From an uncultured Akkermansia sp. (GTDB lineage Bacteria > Verrucomicrobiota > Verrucomicrobiia > Verrucomicrobiales > Akkermansiaceae): 64,000 bases of DNA. Position numbers and translations under genes: made by a program. Location: the NCBI GenBank assembly GCA_947626545.1, contig CANQSS010000006.1, positions 1 through 64,000 of the forward strand, given 5' to 3'. Under the pieces are notes generated by a model. The model did no database searches. It had not been told where the DNA came from and saw only the letters and a list, made by a program, of their open reading frames with translations. Positions 57,082-64,000 of this stretch are shown in pieces; position 1 is the first letter of the stretch; each line of letters starts with the position of its first letter.

Positions 57082-57951
57082 CTACTGAGACGTTACGAAG
57101 GAGCGAGAGAAAGGCAAAGGGCGACGATGAGAGGGTGTGACGTCCGGCTTTCTCGGCGAGAGAGTGGTCTGGAGGTAGAAAGAGGCAAGTGGGGCGTAAC
57201 CTCTCTGCGCCATGAGTTCATTCCATTTTTTCGGGAGAATGATGCGCACAGTAGCAGTGCCGCCACCCGGCACGCACATGCTCTTATTGCGGTTGGCATC
57301 GCCAGTGACAAGCAGAGCGGTTTTGCCGAGCTGCATCGTCGGGACAGTGAGGAGCGAGGCCTTCTCACTCCACCGCAGCCAGAAGGGGGTAGAGGTCTCA
57401 GCGGCGTGCTCGGTTCGAGCCAGTTTGCGGACGTGGCGTTCAGGAGGATATGTTTCGGGGTTGAACGTGCTGCCGGGATTGGCGTAATAGTTGGCCCAAG
57501 CGCGCTGGAGGAGGGGCATGCGAGCGGTGTTAACGAGTGCGCTTTCAAGACTCTCCTTCGTCTTGTAAGCTCGTGCAAGGTTCGTTGCCACCTGAGGAGT
57601 AATGAGGAACGTTCGGTACACGCACGGAGTGCCGCTGCCAATGGCAAATTGCTGCTTTTCCGTGGCGTCCCAGGCCATAAGTTCCATGATTTTCACGGGG
57701 TCGTCCCCGGTAGGGGCCATATTATTTCCCCAGTTCAAAGCCGAAGCCATGGTCACCGTGTTCTCATTGACCTGAAAACCGCGCTGCATATGGAAAGGCA
57801 GCCAGCCGATTCCGAGGGCCGTCGATTCATCCTCTGCGAGACACCATGGCATGAGGTAGCCGAACGTACCCATTCGGTTTTGTTTCACGTAGTAACCGCC
57901 GAAGTTGAGCATGGCGAGGTTGATGAAGCAACCTGAGAGAATACGTTCCAT
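57082..57951 (-). CDS. Conserved-looking hypothetical protein at the end of the clpP operon
   Basis: A 289-aa soluble protein, no signal peptide or clear membrane helix. Recognisable text blocks are ALGIGWLPFHMQRGF, ALNWGNNMAPTGDDPVKIMELMAWDA, CVYRTFLITPQVATNLA and PGGGTATVRIILPKKWNELMA. I cannot assign a family. The C-terminus is Ser/Arg-rich. It is the last gene of a six-gene unit starting at clpP and follows the DUF3592-like gene by 15 nt. Confidence 0.6.
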   Translation of the reverse strand: MERILSGCFINLAMLNFGGYYVKQNRMGTFGYLMPWCLAEDESTALGIGWLPFHMQRGFQVNENTVTMASALNWGNNMAPTGDDPVKIMELMAWDATEKQQFAIGSGTPCVYRTFLITPQVATNLARAYKTKESLESALVNTARMPLLQRAWANYYANPGSTFNPETYPPERHVRKLARTEHAAETSTPFWLRWSEKASLLTVPTMQLGKTALLVTGDANRNKSMCVPGGGTATVRIILPKKWNELMAQRGYAPLASFYLQTTLSPRKPDVTPSHRRPLPFSRSFVTSQ

Positions 57952-57966
57952 ACAGGAGGGCCAAGG

Positions 57967-58593
57967 TCAGGATTTGGATGAGGCGCGGCGCTTTTTGGGG
58001 GAGGCGGTGCGTTTGGCGCTTCCGGAAGACTTTTCTCGTGAATCCGTTTTCCGTCTGCGCTTACACGTTGATTGCGGCACTTCCGAGGCGGTCACTTGCC
58101 GATCCGGCGTCTGTACACGGGGTTTTTCAACTGGCCGTTCCACTGCTTTTCTCCTGCATCTCTGCAGGCAGCGGAACAGCAGCAGCATGAGGAGGCCAGA
58201 GCCCAGCATCTCCAGATTACCCAACCACAGAAACTTTGCTTCGTTGATGTGGCGTATGTGGGTGTTTTGCGGGTGTATCAGCAGCTCTACCTGCTGACCA
58301 TTGGAAAAATCGCGGTTGTCGAGGTCGGGCAGGGTGGTATCCGTGATGGTGCGTCCGAAGAGTTTGTATTGCAGGTGAGGGTGGTAAGCAGTTCCACCTT
58401 CCCAAGGCATATTGCCGTGTTCCACCATTTCGAAAATGCTTTCGAAGGGGCGCTCAGTCGCATCCACCACAACTGCTGACACTTTTTGCGCCTTGGATAC
58501 GAAAACCAGCGTGCTTCCCAGTCGCCACAGACCCATGCCCGAGGCATACAGCCCCGTCAGCAGAAGTGCGGCTATGAATAGCTTGCGTGCCAT
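57967..58593 (-). CDS. DUF3592-like membrane protein
   Basis: A 208-aa protein with an N-terminal helix (5-32), an extracytoplasmic beta-rich region (KVSAVVVDATERPFES, YHPHLQYKLFGRTITD, GQQVELLIHPQN) and a second helix (about 117-142), then a Lys/Arg/Ser-rich cytoplasmic tail of some 60 residues. The two helices around a small strand domain with a IHPQNxxxR-like motif match DUF3592. Role unknown. Cotranscribed with its neighbours, gaps 13 and 15 nt. Confidence 0.7.
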   Translation of the reverse strand: MARKLFIAALLLTGLYASGMGLWRLGSTLVFVSKAQKVSAVVVDATERPFESIFEMVEHGNMPWEGGTAYHPHLQYKLFGRTITDTTLPDLDNRDFSNGQQVELLIHPQNTHIRHINEAKFLWLGNLEMLGSGLLMLLLFRCLQRCRRKAVERPVEKPRVQTPDRQVTASEVPQSTCKRRRKTDSREKSSGSAKRTASPKKRRASSKS

Positions 58594-58606
58594 AGGGGAG
58601 TTTTAA

Positions 58607-59494
58607 TCAGTTGACGGCTACACGGCGCTCGTAGGCTTCTACCCGGCCTCGCTGCACGCATTGCTGCACCCACTGCAACACCGGCAGCACATCCGGCAAT
58701 TTTTCGGCATTGACCATGGGGTGAGTCCGACAGACCGGAGTGGCGAAGGTGTTTTGCGGCAGTTGAGCTATGAGTTCCTGCACCGCGGAAGCATCCATGC
58801 GCAGTAGTTCATCGGCGTGCGGCAACGCTTCCGGCGGAACAGAAATGAAGCGCACGCCCACACCGTACAACGTACCAAGTCTTGCGGCGTCGCATGTGGC
58901 ATCCGGATGACTGCCTACTAGCAACATTTCCGATTTTTCCGCCCATTCCCCACAGGAGAGTGCGCGGAAAAAATCCCGGCGTAAACTTTCTTCATCTTGG
59001 CACAGGCTTACGCAGACAGCGCTGTACGTCGCGCGATCCTGTGCATGGCGCGGTTTCATGCGGTAGCAGCCGTCTTCCCCCCAGCACCCTGCGGGCCACT
59101 GAACGGCCACCAGATCCGGGTGGCTCCAGCTTTCCTCGGCAATGGGGTAGGCAAACACACTCAGCCCCGTCGTGTCGTAAAGCCGGATTGCCATGGCAAT
59201 GGCGCGATGCAACGGGGTTTCCGCCGGCGCGTCGTGCATGATTTGCTGCAGTCCCGGGAGTGGTTCGCCCGCACGGCGCAGGTAGTAGCCCTGTCCTCCC
59301 GGTACACGGGCCAGGCAAGTGTCCTCCTCCAGCGCGAGCAGGGAAAACTGCGTGCGCAGTGTGCCGTCTGAGTAATGCTCTTTCCCCAAGGCTCCGCGCA
59401 CACGATTGATGAGCTCGTTTCCCTTGACAGCATCCTCCGCCCGGCGTGGGAGCAGGGTGGGCAGGATTTCCTTGAGCTTGTCGTGCAGATTCAT
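58607..59494 (-). CDS. HrgA/COG2958-like protein: winged helix plus nuclease-like domain
   Basis: About 295 aa. The N-terminal 75 residues look like a HARE-type winged helix (ELINRVRGALGKEHYSDGTLRTQFSLL). The C-terminal part (PDLVAVQWP, ATYSAVCVSLCQDEESLRRDFFRALSCGEWAEKSEMLLVGS, LGTLYGVGVRFISV) follows the order of COG2958/HrgA proteins, whose fold resembles restriction endonucleases, and which are found near restriction systems; none is here. The start at 59494 is 16 nt after tsaD; the longer frame overlaps tsaD. Tentative. Confidence 0.5.
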   Translation of the reverse strand: MNLHDKLKEILPTLLPRRAEDAVKGNELINRVRGALGKEHYSDGTLRTQFSLLALEEDTCLARVPGGQGYYLRRAGEPLPGLQQIMHDAPAETPLHRAIAMAIRLYDTTGLSVFAYPIAEESWSHPDLVAVQWPAGCWGEDGCYRMKPRHAQDRATYSAVCVSLCQDEESLRRDFFRALSCGEWAEKSEMLLVGSHPDATCDAARLGTLYGVGVRFISVPPEALPHADELLRMDASAVQELIAQLPQNTFATPVCRTHPMVNAEKLPDVLPVLQWVQQCVQRGRVEAYERRVAVN

Positions 59495-59510
59495 GGCTAG
59501 GGGGAGGCTT

Positions 59511-60584
59511 TTATCCTCGTACCGTGCAGCCCGCGAGCGTGGGGTTGGGGTCAACGGGTGTGGTCAGCTCGCTATGATCGCCTGCCCGGGCATGGAGCAA
59601 GCCGGCGTAGGCGATCATGGCTGCGTTGTCCGTGGTGAGTTCGGGTGGTGGCAAAATGAGTTCTGCTTGCTCCTTGGCACACATGTCCGAGAGCCCACGG
59701 CGCAGTGCAGAATTGCAGGAGACGCCGCCGGATACCGCCAGCAGGCGCAGACCGGTACGGCGCAAGGCCAGTTTTGCTTTGCGCACCAGCACTTCCGTGA
59801 TAGCGGCGCGCACGCCTGCGCACAGGTCGCAGAGCGTTTGCTTGTCCAGCTCGTGGGGGTTGCCCGTGGGGGTAAGTTTGGGCAGCAGGTAGAGTACGGC
59901 CGTCTTCAGTCCGGAGAAGGAAAAATCAAAATTTGGATCATGCAGCATCGGGCGGGGAAGGTTGAAGCGCGTGGCATCGCCAAGCTCTGCAAGTTTGTCG
60001 ATTTCCGGACCGCCGGGGTAGGGTAAATCCAGCATCTTGGCCACTTTGTCAAACGCTTCGCCGGCGGCGTCATCCTGAGAACGCCCCAGCAGCTCGTACT
60101 GCCCCAATCCTCGCACATGCAGCAGTAGAGTGTGCCCGCCGGAAACCACCAGCCCCAAGTGAGGTTCGGGCGCAGGTATGCCGGTAGCGGCGCGTGTTTC
60201 CTCCCGCGGTAAAAACGGGGAGAGCAAGTGGCCTTCCAAGTGGTTGATTGAGATGAAAGGCTTACCTGCTGCCAAAGCCATAGCCTTGGCGGCCGTGTGT
60301 CCGACTAGCAGGGCTGCGACAAGTCCCGGCCCGCCTGTTGCGGCAAAAGCGTCCACTTGGTGGATGCTACAGTTGGCACGTTCCAAGGCTTCGCGAAGAA
60401 GGAGCGGCAACCGGCCGCTATGGTTGCGCGAAGCGAGTTCCGGTACCACGCCGCCATATTGCCGGTGAAGCGGGATCTGCGTGGAAATCACCGAGCTGAG
60501 CAAGCAAGCTGCACCGGCGGGGGATTCCTCCACCAGGGCTACGGCTGTCTCATCGCAGCTCGACTCGATGCCCAGCACACGCAT
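59511..60584 (-). CDS. tsaD: tRNA N6-adenosine threonylcarbamoyltransferase TsaD
   Basis: Last step of t6A37 synthesis on ANN-decoding tRNAs. 357 aa, ASKHA fold. IESSCDETAVALVE at the N-terminus, metal-binding HLEGH (residues near 115), VSGGHTLLL and AVSGGVSCNSALR. Cotranscribed with clpX (6-nt gap) and the gene behind it. tsaB, tsaC and tsaE are not in the window. Confidence 0.95.
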   Translation of the reverse strand: MRVLGIESSCDETAVALVEESPAGAACLLSSVISTQIPLHRQYGGVVPELASRNHSGRLPLLLREALERANCSIHQVDAFAATGGPGLVAALLVGHTAAKAMALAAGKPFISINHLEGHLLSPFLPREETRAATGIPAPEPHLGLVVSGGHTLLLHVRGLGQYELLGRSQDDAAGEAFDKVAKMLDLPYPGGPEIDKLAELGDATRFNLPRPMLHDPNFDFSFSGLKTAVLYLLPKLTPTGNPHELDKQTLCDLCAGVRAAITEVLVRKAKLALRRTGLRLLAVSGGVSCNSALRRGLSDMCAKEQAELILPPPELTTDNAAMIAYAGLLHARAGDHSELTTPVDPNPTLAGCTVRG

Positions 60585-60590
60585 GGTTGG

Positions 60591-61922
60591 TCAGCTTGCT
60601 TTTTTGCTGCGGCGCAGTTCAGGCTCTTTCTTGCCAAGTACCGCATCTTCAGTGAGTATGACCTCAGCAATACTCTTGTCACCGGGCACCTTGTACATGA
60701 TGTCCAGCATGAGGTTTTCGAAGATACTGCGCAAGGCTCGCGCGCCGGTACCGCGCTCGATAGCAAGTCTCGCCATCGCACGCAGGGCATTATCCTTGAT
60801 GGTGAGCTTCACACCGTTCATGCCCAAGAGCTTCGCATACTGTTTCACCAGTGCATTCTTTGGCTTAGTGAGCAGCTCTGCCAGTTCGTCCTCAGTGAGG
60901 GTGGTCAGCGGTGCAAAAATGGGCAGACGACCAACCAGTTCCGGTATCATACCGAAGAGGAACAGATCCTCCGGCAAAGTTTTGGCGAGAACCTCCTCCT
61001 CGGTGTATTCTTTGGTGTCTCGGCCTTCTTCGATAGATGCGAATCCCAGCGTGGATGCGCCCAGACGCTTTCGGATAATATCCTCCAAGCCCACGAAGGC
61101 ACCGCCGCAGATGAAGAGAATATTCTCGGTGTTGACGCGGATGTAGCTCTCATTCGGGTGCTTACGGCCACCCTTCGGAGGAATGTTGCATTCTGTGCCC
61201 TCCACGATTTTGAGCAGAGCCTGCTGCACGCCCTCTCCGCTTACGTCGCGAGTAATGCTAACATTTTGCGTCTTTCGTCCGATCTTGTCAATTTCATCGA
61301 CATAAATAATACCGCGTTCAGCCTTAGCAACATTCATATCTGCAGCCTGAAGCAGGCGCAGCACGATATTTTCGACATCTTCACCCACGTAGCCCGCTTC
61401 TGTCAGGGTGGTGGCATCCACGATACAGAATGGCACGTCCAATATCTTTGCGAGAGTCCGCGCTAGGAGCGTCTTCCCCGAACCCGTTGAGCCCGCCATC
61501 AGGATATTGCTCTTCTCTATTTCCGTTCCGTCGCTACTCGCTTTTTGCCGCAAACGCAGGTAGTGGTTGTACACGGCTACGCAGAGCGTTTTTTTGGCGT
61601 GCTCCTGACCGATGACGTAGGAGTTCAGCATTTTGTGCAACTCCATAGGTGTGGGGAGCTCATCTTGCCTGCGCGTGAGCACTTCCATCGGCATAAAGTC
61701 CTCACTTTCCTGCGGCAGTAACTCCGGGTGGGTTTCGCTGATGAGCTGCAAGATGCGTTTCGCGGCGATCTCCCCCTTGGGAACCGTTTTGAACATGATG
61801 CGGTTGAGCCCCTCCATGCAGGGGAAGCACACGTGAAAATTGTCATGCAGCTGCAGCATGGGGCGACCATCGCTCTCCGGTTCGCCACAAAACATGCAAT
61901 TTTTTGGGGTACTACGAGCCAT
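60591..61922 (-). CDS. clpX: ATP-dependent Clp protease ATP-binding subunit ClpX
   Basis: Unfoldase partner of ClpP. 443 aa: the N-terminal zinc domain (CMFCGEP ... CFPCM), Walker [18 protein letters not shown], Walker [15 protein letters not shown], and the IGF-type ClpP-binding loop region around GFASIEEG, then the sensor 2 Arg in [10 protein letters not shown]. Three nucleotides after clpP, so the two are cotranscribed. Followed by tsaD. Confidence 0.96.
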   Translation of the reverse strand: MARSTPKNCMFCGEPESDGRPMLQLHDNFHVCFPCMEGLNRIMFKTVPKGEIAAKRILQLISETHPELLPQESEDFMPMEVLTRRQDELPTPMELHKMLNSYVIGQEHAKKTLCVAVYNHYLRLRQKASSDGTEIEKSNILMAGSTGSGKTLLARTLAKILDVPFCIVDATTLTEAGYVGEDVENIVLRLLQAADMNVAKAERGIIYVDEIDKIGRKTQNVSITRDVSGEGVQQALLKIVEGTECNIPPKGGRKHPNESYIRVNTENILFICGGAFVGLEDIIRKRLGASTLGFASIEEGRDTKEYTEEEVLAKTLPEDLFLFGMIPELVGRLPIFAPLTTLTEDELAELLTKPKNALVKQYAKLLGMNGVKLTIKDNALRAMARLAIERGTGARALRSIFENLMLDIMYKVPGDKSIAEVILTEDAVLGKKEPELRRSKKAS

Positions 61923-61925
61923 GGC

Positions 61926-62537
61926 TTATTTGCTTTCCGGTTTATGGGTAAGGATGCGATCCACCAATCCGTAGGCCAGGGATTCCTCGGCGGTCATGTA
62001 ATTATCACGATCCTGGTCCTTACGCACGGTTTTCGCATCTTTGCCGGTGTGGTGGGCTAATATGCCTGTGAGCCGTTTATCCAAACTGAGCATAAAGTTG
62101 ATGGTGCGTTCCACATCGGCTGCCGTTCCTTTCGCGCCGCCTCGCACCTGGTGAATCATCACGTGCGAGTTGGGCAGGCAGAAGCGCTTGCCTTTCGTAC
62201 CCGCCGCCAGCAGCACAGATGCCATGGATGCTGCAATACCAATGCAATACGTGTTAATATCGCACGAAACAAACTGCATGGTGTCGTATATCGCCAGTCC
62301 AGCTGTTACGGATCCACCCGGCGAATTGATGTAGATGTGGATATCTTTCTTCGGTTCTGTCATTTGAAGAAAAAGCAGCTGCGCTATCACAGAGTTTGCC
62401 ACGGTGTCGTCGATTTCCGTTCCGATAAAAATCACGCGGTCGAGCAGCAGCCTTGAGTAGATGTCATACGCCCTCTCCCCTTGGCTGGTCTTCTCGATCA
62501 CTGTCGGTATGTAGTAACTGTTGCTCGGTGTTTCCAT
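61926..62537 (-). CDS. clpP: ATP-dependent Clp protease proteolytic subunit ClpP
   Basis: Serine peptidase of the ClpXP machine. About 203 aa with catalytic Ser in [14 protein letters not shown], His in [10 protein letters not shown] and Asp in the [10 protein letters not shown] region. Start [11 protein letters not shown], 204 codons; the longer frame adds an untypical leader. A TATGAT box lies 21 bases upstream, giving a leader of about 14 nt, though the -35 is poor. First gene of the clpP-clpX-tsaD operon. Confidence 0.96.
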   Translation of the reverse strand: METPSNSYYIPTVIEKTSQGERAYDIYSRLLLDRVIFIGTEIDDTVANSVIAQLLFLQMTEPKKDIHIYINSPGGSVTAGLAIYDTMQFVSCDINTYCIGIAASMASVLLAAGTKGKRFCLPNSHVMIHQVRGGAKGTAADVERTINFMLSLDKRLTGILAHHTGKDAKTVRKDQDRDNYMTAEESLAYGLVDRILTHKPESK

Positions 62538-62615
62538 AATGCTTTCGTTCGTCACTCTATCATACCCTCTTCTCCAGAAAAAGGGGGAAGTGAGACATGC
62601 GCTCCGGTATGCCAC

Positions 62616-62644
62616 AAAAAAGGAGCCGGTGTGCTACCGGCTCC
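62616..62644 (-). terminator. Rho-independent terminator of the rubrerythrin gene
   Basis: Minus strand: GGAGCCGGT pairs with ACCGGCTCC over a 5-nt loop, followed by TTTTTT. It lies about 30 bp after the rubrerythrin stop. Confidence 0.85.
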
Positions 62645-62673
62645 CCGATGACAAATCGTTTTCTCCTTCTTGT

Positions 62674-63225
62674 TTACTTGCCGAAGTAACGTTTCAGGAG
62701 ACCGTCAAAGCCTTTGCCGTGGCGGGCTTCGTCTTTGCACATCTCGTGGACGGTGTCGTGAATGGCATCGTAGCCGAGTTCCTTGGCACGCTTGGCAATG
62801 GCAAGCTTGCCGGCGCAGGCGCCGAATTCAGCTTCTGCGCGCAGTTCCAAGTTCTTCTTGGTGTCCGGATGTACGACCTCGCCCAGCAATTCGGCAAATT
62901 TGGCAGCATGTTCGGCTTCCTCAAATGCGTAGCGTTTGAATGCGTCCGCAACCTCCGGGTAGCCATCGCGTTCAGCCTGGCGGCTCATGGCCAAATACAT
63001 GCCCACCTCGCAGCATTCACCGTTGAAGTGGTCACGCAGCCCTTGCACGACCTCGGCGTCCAAACCCTTGGCCACACCGATGCGATGCTCGTCTGCATAA
63101 ACTTTTTCTTTGCCCTCTTCGATAAGTTCAAACTTATCGGCGCCCTTCACGTGGCAGACCGGGCATGACTCAGGGATGCCATCGCTCTCAATGATGGCTC
63201 CGCATACTTTGCATCTGTATTTCAT
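62674..63225 (-). CDS. Rubrerythrin with N-terminal rubredoxin-like domain
   Basis: Peroxide-reducing di-iron protein of anaerobes. 183 aa. Unusually the rubredoxin-like Cys4 site comes first ([11 protein letters not shown] and PESCPVCH, residues 1-40), followed by the ferritin-like di-iron domain with the two ExxH repeats ([10 protein letters not shown] and [12 protein letters not shown]) and the E in [10 protein letters not shown]. This is the reverse-rubrerythrin domain order. It has its own strong promoter with a 60-nt leader and its own terminator. Confidence 0.92.
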   Translation of the reverse strand: MKYRCKVCGAIIESDGIPESCPVCHVKGADKFELIEEGKEKVYADEHRIGVAKGLDAEVVQGLRDHFNGECCEVGMYLAMSRQAERDGYPEVADAFKRYAFEEAEHAAKFAELLGEVVHPDTKKNLELRAEAEFGACAGKLAIAKRAKELGYDAIHDTVHEMCKDEARHGKGFDGLLKRYFGK

Positions 63226-64000
63226 GGTTTTATCGTGTTGTATGTGTGAATGTAAGCAGTTCTAGACCGTAGATACCGCTCGTTGCGCATTCTATCCGTT
63301 TGACGATACCTTGTCAATTCGGAATTTCGAACGCAAAATCGCAATGCACATCCGTCCCAAGAAATTTTCTCCGGATTCATTCAACCCATTCCTCATGCGT
63401 TTCATGGAAGAAATACGGTGAAAAAGAAATCTGCAAGCTGGCATCGCATATCCACGAATCATTCTAACTGACAACACGCAATGTTTTGAAAGTTTCTCTG
63501 CGCTCCTGCTCCGCATCCCCGCACCTTTCTAATTATGCCCGTATACAGCTTCGTCACATTTCGCTCGCATCTGCTCCGCCGAACTTGCGCGTAAGCGCGG
63601 GAACTTCTCAAATCGTAAATTGACTCACCGGCACCACCCTGCCGGTTCGCCCTTCGGGCAGCGCATCCGCGCTGTCCATACGCACTTACAGCCGTCGTGC
63701 GTGTTGTAAATCGTACATCGTAAATAACCAACGGCTTATGCTGCATGATGTGCCGTTGCCTACCTATTGGGGGTGCTTTTTCTTGGGACGGATGTGATCG
63801 CAGTGCGGGGGTGCCAGTGAGTCAACTTATGATGCACGATGTACAATGTATTAATAATGTGTGTCGCGCGGTTTTTTTCGGATCATTAACGTATGCAGAG
63901 ATTCCTCTAGATCTATCATCATGATGACCGCTGTTGTCACGGATTTTGATACGTATAAACAATGGTATCGGTCAACAAGAGTATTTTCTCTGTTGATTAA
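63226..64000. repeat. Rubrerythrin upstream region and repeat families at the right edge
   Basis: Rubrerythrin leader and promoter (63289-63317), then a minus-oriented gene-start motif (63346-63415, TTGGGACGGATGTG core), an inverted body (63480-63610), a heptamer, the hairpin module in inverse orientation (63615-63705), heptamers (63707-63725), a plus-oriented gene-start motif (63722-63796), and a copy of the third repeat family from 63849 to the window end. No gene seen. Confidence 0.75.
63289..63317 (-). promoter_or_regulatory. Promoter of the rubrerythrin gene
   Basis: Minus strand: consensus TTGACA (63317-63312), 17-nt spacer, TAGAAT (63294-63289). Leader about 57 nt. A TTGGGACGGATGTG motif ends about 28 bp upstream of the -35. 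Confidence 0.65.

Overview
The window reads as one contiguous, moderately GC-rich chromosome segment of a Verrucomicrobiota-type bacterium, probably a host-associated anaerobe. The lineage call rests on a Chlamydiae/Verrucomicrobia small basic protein (56548-56703), a giant GreA-domain protein of the chlamydial kind (50507-52450), LL-diaminopimelate aminotransferase (dapL) and an outer-membrane autotransporter barrel. A rubredoxin-type rubrerythrin and HemW fit low-oxygen life. Species or genus cannot be fixed from sequence alone.

Layout. 1-2.4 kb: end of an autotransporter, a candidate structured RNA and a HicAB toxin-antitoxin pair. 2.4-9 kb: nrdR, two small membrane proteins, gatC, gatA, thiD, fabH. 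9-12.4 kb: a more AT-rich DUF4143 ATPase, then a MarR regulator with an EamA exporter. 12.8-16 kb: serS followed by an ExbB/ExbD-like cluster. 16.2-19.1 kb: a metallo-beta-lactamase-fold hydrolase, DEAD-box helicase and ruvC operon, then tRNA-Thr and tRNA-His. 19.3-24.9 kb: pseudopilin, tilS, aroB with an M29 peptidase broken by an in-frame stop, sufT. 25.4-34.9 kb: rplI, dapL, dsbD, the nadB operon with a HAD-FolB fusion, a Pro-rich envelope protein. 35.4-42.2 kb: SMUG1-type glycosylase divergent from parA-comF, a small-protein pair, and pgcA-DUF486-xerD. 42.2-49 kb: secreted and envelope proteins, L,D-transpeptidase, hemW, nagB. 49.1-50.4 kb: tRNA-Val followed by a decayed phage-type repressor and two genes of unlike composition. 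50.5-63.2 kb: GreA-like/UDG4 operon, Sel1 protein, pseudouridine synthase, the clpP-clpX-tsaD operon, rubrerythrin.

Two genome-scale patterns stand out. First, nearly every intergenic region is assembled from one family of composite repeats: tandem heptamers (TTTACGA or TGTACGA) in inverted orientation around a body of about 100-150 bp, often capped by perfect hairpins whose stems differ between copies yet stay self-complementary. One complete copy (7628-7859) has entered the 3' end of thiD and rewritten its C-terminus; others supply or overlap the stop codons of fabH, dsbD, hicB and tilS. A second short family ending in TTGGGACGGATGTG often abuts promoters and points at gene starts. Second, about 17 genes have a clear -35/-10 promoter whose -10 box ends only 6-15 nt before the start codon, predicting leaderless or nearly leaderless mRNAs; this moves many start codons inward from the longest reading frame.

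The core genes are housekeeping: translation (serS, gatCA, rplI, three tRNAs, tilS, tsaD, a pseudouridine synthase), DNA repair and segregation (ruvC, two uracil-DNA glycosylases, xerD, parA), cofactors (thiD, nadB, folB domain, hemW, sufT), cell wall and envelope (dapL, nagB, L,D-transpeptidase, ExbBD, dsbD) and proteolysis (clpXP). Most are in short operons with gaps of 1-30 nt or 4-bp overlaps.
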